23,486 bases of DNA, from assembly GCA_002305615.1 (NCBI GenBank), contig DBPU01000106.1, positions 7,360 through 30,845 of the forward strand, in the 5' to 3' direction. Under the pieces are notes generated by a model. It was not told the origin of the DNA. It did no database searches and was given only the letters and a program-made list of their open reading frames with translations. The stretch comes from Verrucomicrobia bacterium UBA1412. Lineage in GTDB: Bacteria > Verrucomicrobiota > Verrucomicrobiia > Limisphaerales > UBA1412. The translations under genes and the position numbers were made by a program. Numbering within the stretch: the stretch's first letter is position 1; each line of letters starts with the position of its first letter. Below, in pieces: positions 16,132 to 23,486 of this stretch.

Positions 16132-16345
16132 AACCACGAATGCACACGAAGAGACACGAATGAAGAAGGAATAGAGAACCACAGATAGACACGGATAAAC
16201 ACGGATGCTCTGGAGCGGGTGGTTCAAGGGCCGTACGAAAAAAAAGCGCAAAACTCAGGTCAACGCAGCAAACACTTCTGCGAATGCCCCTATCGTTATA
16301 GAACGCACATCACGAATCCGTGTCCATCGGTGTTCATTCGTGGTT
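16132..16345. repeat. Intergenic element of 10-bp units with 11-bp terminal inverted repeats
   Basis: The ends are a perfect inverted repeat, AACCACGAATG (16132-16142) and CATTCGTGGTT (16335-16345). The left arm has two triplets of 10-bp units: ACCACGAATG, CACACGAAGA, GACACGAATG (16133-16162) and, after 15 bp, ACCACAGATA, GACACGGATA, AACACGGATG (16178-16207). The right arm has one inverted triplet (16315-16344) reading, on the minus strand, ACCACGAATG, AACACCGATG, GACACGGATT. The central 107 bp (16208-16314) show no gene or unit. It sits between two convergent genes. Similar ACCACGAATG-type repeats are, from memory, dispersed in many environmental genomes; their function is unknown. No clear target duplication is seen. 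Confidence 0.7.
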
Positions 16346-16423
16346 CTTCCCTTTTCGGGGCACGTATTTTTGAGGCAATGCGCCTGTCTTTTCGGTTCGG
16401 GAGGTCTCCCGATTAAAGTCGGT

Positions 16424-17386
16424 TTACCACCAGCCGCGGCTCTCTTCTGAAGCAGGGTTGCGGTAAGTCTGGATGAGGAGCTGGCTGCGGGCAGAGGTCA
16501 GCGCCATAATAAATTCATCGTAAGACTGGAAGCGGTCGTCCGGGTTTTTGGCCAATGCACGCATAATTGCCTGGCTCGTGGCCTCGGTGATGCTGTCGAT
16601 GGCATGATTAGGGGGAACTACCGGCGACTCCACATGAGCCATAATGACCTCTTCGACCGTCGGCGCATCGAAGGGAACGCGGCCGGTGAGCGCATGGTAA
16701 AGGGTGCCTGCCAGGGAATACATATCCGCCAGGAAATCTTCACGCTCGCGGCGGATTTTCTCCGGTGCAATGTAGTAGGGTGTACCCCAAACCTCAGCTT
16801 CACCGCCTTCGACGTTTTCCTCTGCTATCGCCAGGCCGAAATCGACCAGCTTGGGCTCGCCATCTTTATTGAAGAGAATATTGGCCGGCTTGACGTCGCG
16901 GTGAAGAAGGCCGTGCCGATTGGCGCAATCCAGTGCCGAGGCGATCTTAATGCCGATATCCAGGACGCTGAGCTCCGGGACAACCTGGCTGCTCTCGATC
17001 CAGGAATCCAGACTGCCGCTATTGGCCAATTCCATCACGAGGTAGCGGTTATTATCGGATTCATCAAAGCTGTAGATATGAATGATGTTGCTATGGCTCA
17101 AGCCGGCAGCGGCCTTGGCTTCCCGCAGGAAAGCTTTTACGGATTCGGGGTCGTTCACGAGCTCCTCCTTCATCAGCTTAACGGCCACTTCCCGCTCAAG
17201 CATCGTGTCAAAGGCGCGGTAAACAGTCCCCATTCCGCCCTGCCCTACCACGTCACGCAACTCAAATTGGCGCAGTTTCATCGGCATCATGATCGGATGC
17301 CCGCATTTGGAGCAGGAGGTATAGCTCAAAGGTGGCAGGTTGTCCTGAATGAACACCTTAGAGCCGCAGCCGATGCAATTTACCAT
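16424..17386 (-). CDS. Zinc-ribbon Ser/Thr protein kinase
   Basis: A cytosolic Hanks-type kinase of 320 aa, with no membrane segment. The N-terminus carries a four-Cys zinc ribbon (C4, C7, C25, C28; NCIGCG and CSKCGHPI). The kinase domain follows: glycine loop GQGGMGTVY, ATP Lys K70 in EVAVK, helix-C Glu in FLREAK, catalytic loop HRDVKPANI with D164, DFG 182-184, and GTPYYIAPE. It is an RD kinase and should be active; substrates are unknown. No sensor domain or PASTA repeats are present. The frame extends upstream to 17596, but the predicted promoter (17427-17455) would start transcription near 17420, favouring the ATG at 17386 just before the zinc ribbon. A GTG at 17419 is the other option. 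The gene is divergent from dnaG and convergent with the LRR gene. Confidence 0.88.
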   Translation of the reverse strand: MVNCIGCGSKVFIQDNLPPLSYTSCSKCGHPIMMPMKLRQFELRDVVGQGGMGTVYRAFDTMLEREVAVKLMKEELVNDPESVKAFLREAKAAAGLSHSNIIHIYSFDESDNNRYLVMELANSGSLDSWIESSQVVPELSVLDIGIKIASALDCANRHGLLHRDVKPANILFNKDGEPKLVDFGLAIAEENVEGGEAEVWGTPYYIAPEKIRREREDFLADMYSLAGTLYHALTGRVPFDAPTVEEVIMAHVESPVVPPNHAIDSITEATSQAIMRALAKNPDDRFQSYDEFIMALTSARSQLLIQTYRNPASEESRGWW

Positions 17387-17426
17387 TTTCAGAGAGACTT
17401 TTTCGCCATTATCACTCACGTGCAAA

Positions 17427-17455
17427 ATTCTAGCATTATTCCTGCCAAGCGACAA
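17427..17455 (-). promoter_or_regulatory. Promoter of the Ser/Thr kinase gene
   Basis: On the minus strand, TTGTCG (17455-17450) and TAGAAT (17432-17427) are separated by 17 bp; the -10 has a single mismatch. The expected start near 17420 leaves a leader of about 30 nt before the chosen ATG at 17386. Confidence 0.5.
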
Positions 17456-17470
17456 GAATGCAGAAAAGAG

Positions 17471-17516
17471 TTGAGCTTCCATGCTGCACCGGAGACAATA
17501 GAGAGCAGAGCTCTGC
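17471..17516 (+). promoter_or_regulatory. Candidate dnaG promoter and adjacent 12-bp palindrome
   Basis: TTGAGC (17471-17476) and GACAAT (17494-17499) are 17 bp apart and point toward dnaG. A perfect 12-bp palindrome, GCAGAGCTCTGC, lies at 17505-17516, where transcription would begin. This could be a regulator site in the divergent kinase/dnaG region, but no repressor family is recognised. Confidence 0.3.
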
Positions 17517-17566
17517 GCAGGTGGCGAATATCTCGACAGGCAAAGAGCCCGAGGCGTTAAGAGAAA

Positions 17567-19408
17567 GTGCATATTCCGGATCATATCGTAGAGCAAATCC
17601 GCAATGCCAGCGATATTGTGGAGGTGGTCGGCGGATACCTGCCCCTGAAAAGAAGGGGCCGGGAGTTTATTGCACTATGTCCCTTCCACAGCGAGAAGAC
17701 CCCGAGCTTCAACGTCATCCCGCATAAACAGATTTTTTACTGCTTCGGCTGCCATAAGGGCGGCGACGTCTTCAAATTCCTCAGCGAATACGAAAGCATT
17801 TCCTATCCGGAAGCGATTCAGCGGCTGGCAGATCGGGCCGGGATCGAGATCGAGTTCGAACAGGGTCCCGACAGCCGGGAACGTGCCCGCAGAGACACCC
17901 TTTACCGTATTCATGAGGAGTTCACCCAATACTGGCATGAGCAACTTCTGAAGTCGCCCGAGGGGCAGATCGCCCGCGATTACCTGGTGCAGCGCGGTGT
18001 GAGCGAGCAATCCACGCAGGATTTCCGCCTGGGTTATTCGCCTCTGGCCTGGGAAGATACGCCACGGCAGGCGCAGCATTTAAACCTGGATTTCGATTTA
18101 CTGGTGGAGTCGGGCCTGGCGTTGCAAAAAGAGGGACGCTCCGGAGGATTCGGGCGCTTCCGCGGGCGGCTCATGTTCCCCATTGCCGATGATCAGGGAC
18201 GGGTGATCGGTTTCAGCGCGCGGGCTCTTTACCCGGAGGATTCCAAGATGGGTAAATATGTGAATTCGCCCGAGACGCCGCTCTTCCACAAAAGCAATGT
18301 CGTTTTCGGTCTGGACCGGGCCAAGCGGGAAATCATCCAGAAGCGCTGCGCCATTATCTGCGAAGGGCAGCTGGATTTAATCGCCTGCCATTCAGCCGGT
18401 TTCAAGAATACGGTAGCGCCGCAGGGAACCGCATTCACGCTGGAGCAGGCCCGCATCCTGAAGCGCCTGGCGCCGGAATTGATTCTCTGCTTTGACGGCG
18501 ACGAGGCCGGACAGAATGCTGCGGTGAAGGCGCTCGACACGTTCCTGGCGGCGGACCTTAATGCGCGGGTCGCTTTCCTACCGGCAGGCTCGGACCCGGA
18601 TAGCTTCATAAAATCCTATGGAGCTGAAGCTTTTGGAGAGTTGATCAAGAGGTCACGGGAATTTTTTGATTTTTACCTCAGCCGACTTTGCCAGCAAAAT
18701 AACAAGGAATCGGACCGGGGCCGGATCCAGATTGTCCGCTCCATGGGCGAGGCGCTCCAGAAGGCCAATCAACCGCTTCTGACCGATACCTATGCCCAGA
18801 AAACCGCTCAGCTTCTCGGGGTAAGCCCGCAGACGGTTCTGGATGAATTTGCCCGGTGCAAAAAAGCGCAACCGCCTGCAGCTTACAATGTTGAAAGAGC
18901 GAGGAACCGCCCCCGAACCGATGGCGATACCGGTGCATTCACTGATGAACGAAGCCCTGCGGCCGTGGAAAATACGCCTCCGACGCCCCGGGAGCGGTGG
19001 CTCCTGGTGCTCTTCCTGATGAACGAGAGCGAATGGGACTGGATGGCGCACGGGTTCCAGCCTGAATGGGTAAAAAACTCCTGCGTGCGAGAGATTATCG
19101 TTGCGGCGCTGGATCAGCATTGCGCCGGGGAATACTCCCCATATCATCTTTTGCAAAGCTTTCCGGACCCATTTTCCCAGCAGCTGCTCTGCTCGGCCAT
19201 GGCTCAGGACGGAGAAGTGATTCCCGAACCGGCCCAACAGCTCCGGGAACTTATCCAGGCGCTGCGCGCCCAGCACTGCGATCACTTACTTCGCTCGCTG
19301 AACCAGAGATTGAACGCCCCGGGCATCTCCGTGGAGGAGCAAACGGAGCTCCTGCAGCAAAAGGAGCGGATCCGGCAAATCCGCAACTCTCCCCTCTTTG
19401 GGGTGTAA
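17567..19408 (+). CDS. dnaG: DNA primase DnaG
   Basis: DnaG makes the RNA primers for lagging-strand replication and works with the DnaB helicase. The 613-aa length is normal. The N-terminal CHC2 zinc-binding domain uses C38, H41, C59 and C62 (CPFH and CFGC). The RNA polymerase core carries GRLMFPIADDQGRVIGF, then the TOPRIM motifs: E266 in ICEGQLD and D310/D312 in FDGDEAG. The C-terminal ~150 residues form the variable helicase-binding region. The start is a GTG, chosen because the product then begins MHIPDHIVEQIRNASDIVEV as in other primases; AAGAGA lies very close upstream. It is not part of the usual rpsU-dnaG-rpoD cluster; its neighbours are a divergent kinase and an HtrA protease. Confidence 0.96.
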   Translation: MHIPDHIVEQIRNASDIVEVVGGYLPLKRRGREFIALCPFHSEKTPSFNVIPHKQIFYCFGCHKGGDVFKFLSEYESISYPEAIQRLADRAGIEIEFEQGPDSRERARRDTLYRIHEEFTQYWHEQLLKSPEGQIARDYLVQRGVSEQSTQDFRLGYSPLAWEDTPRQAQHLNLDFDLLVESGLALQKEGRSGGFGRFRGRLMFPIADDQGRVIGFSARALYPEDSKMGKYVNSPETPLFHKSNVVFGLDRAKREIIQKRCAIICEGQLDLIACHSAGFKNTVAPQGTAFTLEQARILKRLAPELILCFDGDEAGQNAAVKALDTFLAADLNARVAFLPAGSDPDSFIKSYGAEAFGELIKRSREFFDFYLSRLCQQNNKESDRGRIQIVRSMGEALQKANQPLLTDTYAQKTAQLLGVSPQTVLDEFARCKKAQPPAAYNVERARNRPRTDGDTGAFTDERSPAAVENTPPTPRERWLLVLFLMNESEWDWMAHGFQPEWVKNSCVREIIVAALDQHCAGEYSPYHLLQSFPDPFSQQLLCSAMAQDGEVIPEPAQQLRELIQALRAQHCDHLLRSLNQRLNAPGISVEEQTELLQQKERIRQIRNSPLFGV

Positions 19409-19438
19409 TATAGGAGGCCGTCGAAATCCGGCGACTTA

Positions 19439-19463
19439 CTTGTTGGGATTATTTTATAACAAG
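19439..19463. promoter_or_regulatory. Inverted repeat in the htrA leader
   Basis: CTTGTT (19439-19444) and AACAAG (19458-19463) form a 6-bp inverted repeat with a 13-bp centre. The centre includes TATAA (19455-19459), which could be part of a -10, but no good -35 sits 17 bp upstream. It may be an operator or a weak hairpin before the protease gene. Confidence 0.2.
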
Positions 19464-19480
19464 CTTAATTGGAAAGGTTA

Positions 19481-20863
19481 ATGAAAAGAAACTGGATTAA
19501 AATCTGCAGTGTGATGGTGTTTTGCGGCTGGCTGGCCGGCAGTATCGACGTTTCCGGCTCCCCTGCCCCTGTTAGTCAAAGCGGCGATGTGCGGCGCGAT
19601 GCCGTAGTGCTGGCGGTGGAAAAAGTCATGCCCGCCGTGGTTAATATCAGCACCGAGACCGTCGTTCAGCGGCGCAACCCTTTTGACGATCTCTGGCGAG
19701 ATTTCTTCGGTCCCTACTATGGGCGCAACAGCGAAGTGCGCTACAGTCTTGGCTCCGGGGTCATCATTGACGAAGAAGGCTATATTCTGACCAATCTGCA
19801 TGTAGTCCAGCAAGCGACCCGAATATGGGTTTCTCTTGCGGACGGACGGAAACTGGAGGCCGAGACGGTTTCGGATTTGCGCCATAGCGACGTGGCTCTG
19901 CTGAAACTGAAGACCGAAAAAGACGAGCGCTTTACTGCCGTGGCTTTTGCGCAGGAGGATGATCTGCTGCTGGGAGAAACGGTCATCGCTCTGGGGAACC
20001 CCTTCGGACTGGGCGGTTCGGTGACTCGCGGCATCCTGAGCAGCAAAAACCGCCGTCCCCCGGTGGAGAATGAGGAAATGGATGTTCAGGATTGGCTCCA
20101 GATTGATGCGGCGATCAACCCGGGCAATAGCGGCGGACCCTTGATCAACCTGGCTGGAGAATTGATCGGTCTCAACGTGGCCGTCTACAGCAAGGGCGAC
20201 GGAATCGGTTTCGCGATTCCCATCCGGGCCGTCTCGGAGGCGCTCTCCCTGATGCTGACGCCGGAAAGCGTGGGCAATCTCTGGTTTGGCGCCGTCATGG
20301 AAGGCCGCGGGGAACTTTCTATTAAATCGGTTGATATCGGCAGCCCGGCCGAAATAGCCGGCATTCAGCCCGGCGACATTATTGAAACCATCAATAACTC
20401 CCCTGCCAAGAATTTGATCGAGGCAAACCGCCTCATCCTCAAAGCCAGCGAGAAATCAAGGCCGGTGAATTTCTCCCTGAAACGCGGAGAGGCAACCAAG
20501 AAAGTCGTCGTCACACTCGTCCCCGAATCCGAATATTTCAATGAGGAGTATCTCCAAAAACGCCTGGGGATGAAGCTCGAAAAACTGACGCCCGAGATAG
20601 CCGAAACGCTGGGAGTCCAGATGATGGATGCTTTCGGCGTCATGGAAGTTCAGAGCGGGAGCTCAGCCGATAAGGTGGGGATTCGCCCGGGGATGCTGAT
20701 TTACGGAATGGACGGGGAAGCCCTCTCCGATACGGTCAAGTTTGCCCGTGCTCTCCACAAAAAAGCCAAGGACCAGAAGGTCCGTCTCTCGGTGCGCATT
20801 CAGCGCAGGACGGGCAACTTTATTGAGTCGCGCAATGCCGAGGTGGAAATCACATTGCAATAG
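19481..20863 (+). CDS. Periplasmic HtrA/DegP-type serine protease with two PDZ domains
   Basis: A 460-aa envelope quality-control protease that degrades misfolded periplasmic proteins. A signal peptide (~1-28, hydrophobic ICSVMVFCGWLAGS) precedes the trypsin-like domain, with catalytic triad H107 (TNLHVV), D137 (HSDVALL) and S217 (NPGNSGGP), plus LGNPFGLGGSVTRG. PDZ1 (~265-355) contains SPAEIAGIQPGDII and PDZ2 (~365-455) SSADKVGIRPGMLI. The ATG at 19481 has GGAAAGG immediately upstream; an in-frame TTG at 19469 is less likely. The order of domains fits DegP, DegQ and MucD alike, so no symbol is given. It lies 72 bp after dnaG and is followed by a strong terminator. Confidence 0.94.
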   Translation: MKRNWIKICSVMVFCGWLAGSIDVSGSPAPVSQSGDVRRDAVVLAVEKVMPAVVNISTETVVQRRNPFDDLWRDFFGPYYGRNSEVRYSLGSGVIIDEEGYILTNLHVVQQATRIWVSLADGRKLEAETVSDLRHSDVALLKLKTEKDERFTAVAFAQEDDLLLGETVIALGNPFGLGGSVTRGILSSKNRRPPVENEEMDVQDWLQIDAAINPGNSGGPLINLAGELIGLNVAVYSKGDGIGFAIPIRAVSEALSLMLTPESVGNLWFGAVMEGRGELSIKSVDIGSPAEIAGIQPGDIIETINNSPAKNLIEANRLILKASEKSRPVNFSLKRGEATKKVVVTLVPESEYFNEEYLQKRLGMKLEKLTPEIAETLGVQMMDAFGVMEVQSGSSADKVGIRPGMLIYGMDGEALSDTVKFARALHKKAKDQKVRLSVRIQRRTGNFIESRNAEVEITLQ

Positions 20864-20914
20864 ATTAAACCTCTGAACGCTCCTTCTGCACGACCGACGC
20901 GCAAAAGGAAAGAG

Positions 20915-20953
20915 ACCTCCAAAGAAGCGAATAATGCACTTTGGAGGTTTTTT
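20915..20953 (+). terminator. Strong terminator after the HtrA protease gene
   Basis: A perfect 10-bp stem ACCTCCAAAG (20915-20924) / CTTTGGAGGT (20939-20948) with a 14-nt loop is followed by TTTTT (20949-20953). It is 52 bp past the stop codon. Confidence 0.88.
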
Positions 20954-21011
20954 CTGTTTTAGAAAGGGCGTTTTTTTGAGAATTTCTTCATTACTTTCAT
21001 TAAAATACGGG

Positions 21012-21040
21012 TTGACATACCGGCCATTGAAAGATACGTT
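21012..21040 (+). promoter_or_regulatory. Candidate promoter of the GLUG/Ig surface protein gene
   Basis: A perfect -35 TTGACA (21012-21017) is followed after 17 bp by TACGTT (21035-21040), a three-of-six match to the -10 consensus. This would leave a leader of about 160 nt before the ATG at 21208, filled by the direct repeats described next. Confidence 0.4.
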
Positions 21041-21068
21041 ACAACCAGCTTGGTTAGGTCCAGTATGT

Positions 21069-21162
21069 GTTAAGGGTTTTTCAGGCATTTCAGGCAGTAA
21101 AAGTTAAGGGTGTCGGAGGATCAGCTTTAAACAACATGTATCTGGCAGATCAGCTTGTATCT
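21069..21162 (+). repeat. Cluster of short direct repeats in the surface-protein leader
   Basis: Four exact pairs lie within 94 bp: GTTAAGGGT (21069-21077, 21103-21111), tandem TTTCAGGCA (21079-21087, 21088-21096), GATCAGCTT (21119-21127, 21148-21156) and TGTATCT (21137-21143, 21156-21162). They lie between the candidate promoter and the start codon, so they could be regulator or RNA-binding sites, or decayed duplications. Confidence 0.45.
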
Positions 21163-21207
21163 CCGGGATGTTTCTTGGAGCTGAAATGAATCTAAAACAA
21201 AAAACTT

Positions 21208-23486
21208 ATGAAAATAACTCGAAAAATAGGCGGAGCGGCTCTGGTCTTGAGTCTGGCGCTCTGCAGCAGTTATGGTTTTTCAGGCGGTGAGGGAACGGAG
21301 GAAAATCCGTGGCTCATCTCGACCCCCCAGGAATTGGCGTCACTGAGCCAATACACCGGGGAAGCCGGAGCAGGCAAGTATTTTTCCCTGGCGAACGACA
21401 TCACTTTCAGCGAAACGGATTTCGCGGCCGGAGGAGATTTTTACAATGAAGGAAAACTCTGGGCGCCCATCGGCACTACAGAAAATGATCCTTTCCGTGG
21501 CCACCTGAACGGACGGAATTTCGCCATTGGCGGTTTGAAAATCAATCGCTCCGGTGAGGCTAACGTCGGTCTATTCAGGTTCATCAGCGGAAACACAATC
21601 CGCGATCTCATTATTAGCTATGCCGCCCAGATAAGCTCAGTCGACAACACCGGCGGGCTCTCAGCAATCGCGGAAAGCGCGACCGCCCAAAACGTCAAGG
21701 TCAAGGGATTGCTGAATACATCAGACACGTATGGGTATGCCGGGGGCATCTTCGGCTACACGAGAGGAGAAACCGTCTTGAACTCCTGCGCGGTGGAAGG
21801 AACCCTTAGCGGAAGACAATGGGGCGGTACCACCGGCGGTTTAGTCGGGCAAAACAGTGGTCCTCTACAAGTAAATAACTGCGATGTTGATGTGACTACT
21901 CACACCACTTACACAGCAGGAGGAATTATTGGATATGACTGCCATAACTCACAGATCACCGGATGCCAGGTCACCGGTAAAATCTTCGGATACGTCTACA
22001 CGGGCGGAATCATCGGAAATACCTATCATCCGACCGATTATCCCGACCGTACAAATGTGATTGAGAATTGCTCAGTCGCGGCAGATCTTACGGGTGGACT
22101 CGACGTGGGAAACTATGGGAGCAGTTTTGTGGGCGGCATGATCGGATACACAGCTCTGCGATATGTTACCGTCAGGGGTTGTAACTATTCAGGCAATCTC
22201 TATACAAGCGTACCTGCAGGAGAAGCCTGCCTGGGCGGAATGATCGGTGCGGCCTCAGGCTGTATTCTCACCGTGGAGAATTGCCGCAGCACGGGCAAGC
22301 TTGATGGAACCGTCCGAAGTGCGGCCTCATCCTGGATGGGACTGGACACCGTCTACGCAGGAGGAATCGTCGGTTACGCGAGCTGCAACACGGTTTGGGG
22401 ACCTGTCGTGGTAAGATCCTGCTATGCCTCCACAGAAATCACGGGCAACAGCGTCGCCAATATCACGGCGGGCGGACTATTCGGAGCGCTTATCGGCGGT
22501 CGTTACATTGAAAACAAGCTGATCGATGAAATCGTCGGCTGCGGATGCGACGGGAAAATAACAGCCACCGGGACCGGGGCTACCTCTTACCAGCTCAGAA
22601 TCGGCGGGCTCATCGGAAGACTGGAGCAGGTGAACCTCACCGATTGCTATGCCATGAACGATATCTCGGTCAATTCATCGCCTTCCTACAATCTGGGCAG
22701 TTTGGTAGGAGCTGCCACAAGCGCCTACATGCGCCATAGCCATGCCATGGGCAATATCGAAGTCACACCCACCAGCTACCGCAATGGTACGCTGGGAGGC
22801 ATCCTGGGAAAAAACACCGGCTCGACCGTATCTCAGTGCGTGGCGCTCTCGAGCTCTTTACATGGAGCTCCCGCCTCAGACGTGGCCGGACCTCAGATCA
22901 ATCGAGTCGCTTCGGGTGAGGCGACCGGTTTGAGCGAAAACTATGCTCGCGGCGACATGGTCAAGCTGGCGGGTGAAGATACTGTCCCGAGCATTGACGA
23001 CCTCAACGGCCCCGACGGCCTTGGCAAAACAGCGGAAGAGCTCTCCCTTCAGAGCACGTATGAGGCTCTGGGATGGGATTTCCAGACTACCTGGAAAATG
23101 GATACAGAGGGCTACCCGATTCTGACCTGGAATCTTCCGGATCCTTCGCCGGTTATTACCGAGCAACCGCTCCCGGCCAAGGTCACTGCAGGAGAGAACG
23201 CCACTTTCAGCGTCACGGCTACGGGTGCGGAACCGCTCAGCTATCAGTGGTACAAAGACGGCACCGCCATTGAGCGGGCGACCGAAGCTCAGTATACCGT
23301 GGACGGCGCCACTTCGGACGATGCGGGAGAATATACGGTTCATGTCACAAATGAATACGGCACCAAGATCAGCGATGCAGCTCTCTTAACGGTGGTCGAG
23401 CCGCCCACTATTGTAACGCAGCCCAGCTCTGCAACCATTCTGGTGGGCGAGGACTATACCTTCAGCGTCACGGTTTCGGGCACGCC
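21208..23486 (+). CDS. Large secreted GLUG-repeat protein with Ig domains, 3' partial
   Basis: The frame starts at ATG 21208 and stays open to the window end (759 codons seen). A signal peptide (~1-25, ALVLSLALCSS core) is followed by GGEGTEENPWLISTPQELA and a beta-rich opening (YFSLANDITF, FRGHLNGRNFAIGGL). About eleven GLUG-type units then follow, such as AGGIFGYTRGETVLNSCAV, TGGLVGQNSG and AGGIIGYDCHN. After a linker ending EGYPILTWNLPDP come one complete Ig-like domain (SYQWYKDG and AGEYTVHVTNEYG) and the start of a second. GLUG and Ig modules occur in adhesins and other surface proteins; a beta-solenoid adhesin is the best guess. The Ig domain closely resembles that of the LRR protein at 13947, and both genes have ACTTATGAAA around the start codon. 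The C-terminus is outside the window. Confidence 0.85.
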   Translation, partial: MKITRKIGGAALVLSLALCSSYGFSGGEGTEENPWLISTPQELASLSQYTGEAGAGKYFSLANDITFSETDFAAGGDFYNEGKLWAPIGTTENDPFRGHLNGRNFAIGGLKINRSGEANVGLFRFISGNTIRDLIISYAAQISSVDNTGGLSAIAESATAQNVKVKGLLNTSDTYGYAGGIFGYTRGETVLNSCAVEGTLSGRQWGGTTGGLVGQNSGPLQVNNCDVDVTTHTTYTAGGIIGYDCHNSQITGCQVTGKIFGYVYTGGIIGNTYHPTDYPDRTNVIENCSVAADLTGGLDVGNYGSSFVGGMIGYTALRYVTVRGCNYSGNLYTSVPAGEACLGGMIGAASGCILTVENCRSTGKLDGTVRSAASSWMGLDTVYAGGIVGYASCNTVWGPVVVRSCYASTEITGNSVANITAGGLFGALIGGRYIENKLIDEIVGCGCDGKITATGTGATSYQLRIGGLIGRLEQVNLTDCYAMNDISVNSSPSYNLGSLVGAATSAYMRHSHAMGNIEVTPTSYRNGTLGGILGKNTGSTVSQCVALSSSLHGAPASDVAGPQINRVASGEATGLSENYARGDMVKLAGEDTVPSIDDLNGPDGLGKTAEELSLQSTYEALGWDFQTTWKMDTEGYPILTWNLPDPSPVITEQPLPAKVTAGENATFSVTATGAEPLSYQWYKDGTAIERATEAQYTVDGATSDDAGEYTVHVTNEYGTKISDAALLTVVEPPTIVTQPSSATILVGEDYTFSVTVSGT
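21650..22860 (+). repeat. GLUG-type coding repeats
   Basis: About eleven imperfect units of 25-45 residues each begin with a GG-[LIM]-[IVF]-G core and end with a Cys-containing strand (NSCAVEGTLSG, NNCDVDV, ENCSVAADLTG, ENCRSTGKLDG, TDCYAMNDI). Unlike the LRR array at 14229, unit length varies, so these are protein-level rather than clean DNA-level repeats. Confidence 0.75.

Noticed and set aside
16370..16400. Short hairpins (AGGC/GCCT and GGGAG/CTCCC) as a terminator for the minus-strand kinase.
   Set aside because: Stems are short, loops are tight, and no T run follows on the minus strand.
19411..19440. A strong AGGAGG Shine-Dalgarno-like sequence just after dnaG.
   Set aside because: No ATG or GTG follows at a usable distance, and the protease start has its own purine-rich site at 19471-19477.

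Overview
The window (about 23.5 kb, mostly 55-60% G+C) looks like chromosome of a Gram-negative bacterium of the Verrucomicrobiota, probably the Opitutia. The evidence is ADP-heptose (LPS core) genes, a cytosolic Ser/Thr kinase with an N-terminal zinc ribbon, large secreted BspA-LRR and GLUG proteins with Ig modules, and a C-terminal surface-protein segment familiar from that phylum. Related PVC phyla (Lentisphaerota, Kiritimatiellota) are not excluded.

Layout. (1) 1-2308: 3' part of a glycoside hydrolase-like/glycosyltransferase 2 fusion. (2) 2309-5686: a strikingly A+T-rich accessory block with four overlapping or closely spaced genes for unknown membrane proteins, the last two being tandem paralogs. 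The second gene has been split by a small palindromic insertion (3924-4135) with a 6-bp target duplication; removing the insertion in silico restores its reading frame exactly and joins it to a tail that overlaps the third gene. (3) 5717-8147: thiG, hldA and gmhB, tightly spaced. (4) 8266-8343: tRNA-Pro(GGG), followed by a 565-bp non-coding stretch that folds into nested helices and ends in a terminator-like hairpin just before (5) 8909-13774, a 1621-aa hybrid sensor kinase. (6) 13947-16064: a secreted protein with 15 exactly phased 23-aa leucine-rich repeats, an Ig domain and a verrucomicrobial C-terminus. (7) 16132-16345: an intergenic element built of 10-bp units with 11-bp terminal inverted repeats, lying between convergent genes. 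(8) 16424-17386 (minus): a Ser/Thr protein kinase, divergent from (9) dnaG primase (17567-19408). (10) 19481-20863: HtrA/DegP-type periplasmic protease. (11) 21208 to the end: the start of a large secreted GLUG-repeat/Ig protein.

How the genes relate. Many encode envelope functions: surface polysaccharide (GT2 fusion), heptose activation (HldA, GmhB), periplasmic quality control (HtrA), two large exported adhesin-like proteins and a membrane sensor. The most unusual content is the A+T-rich membrane-protein operon with its insertion, the structured RNA region before the sensor kinase, and the two different small repeat elements. All functions are inferred by reading the sequence; no database search was run.
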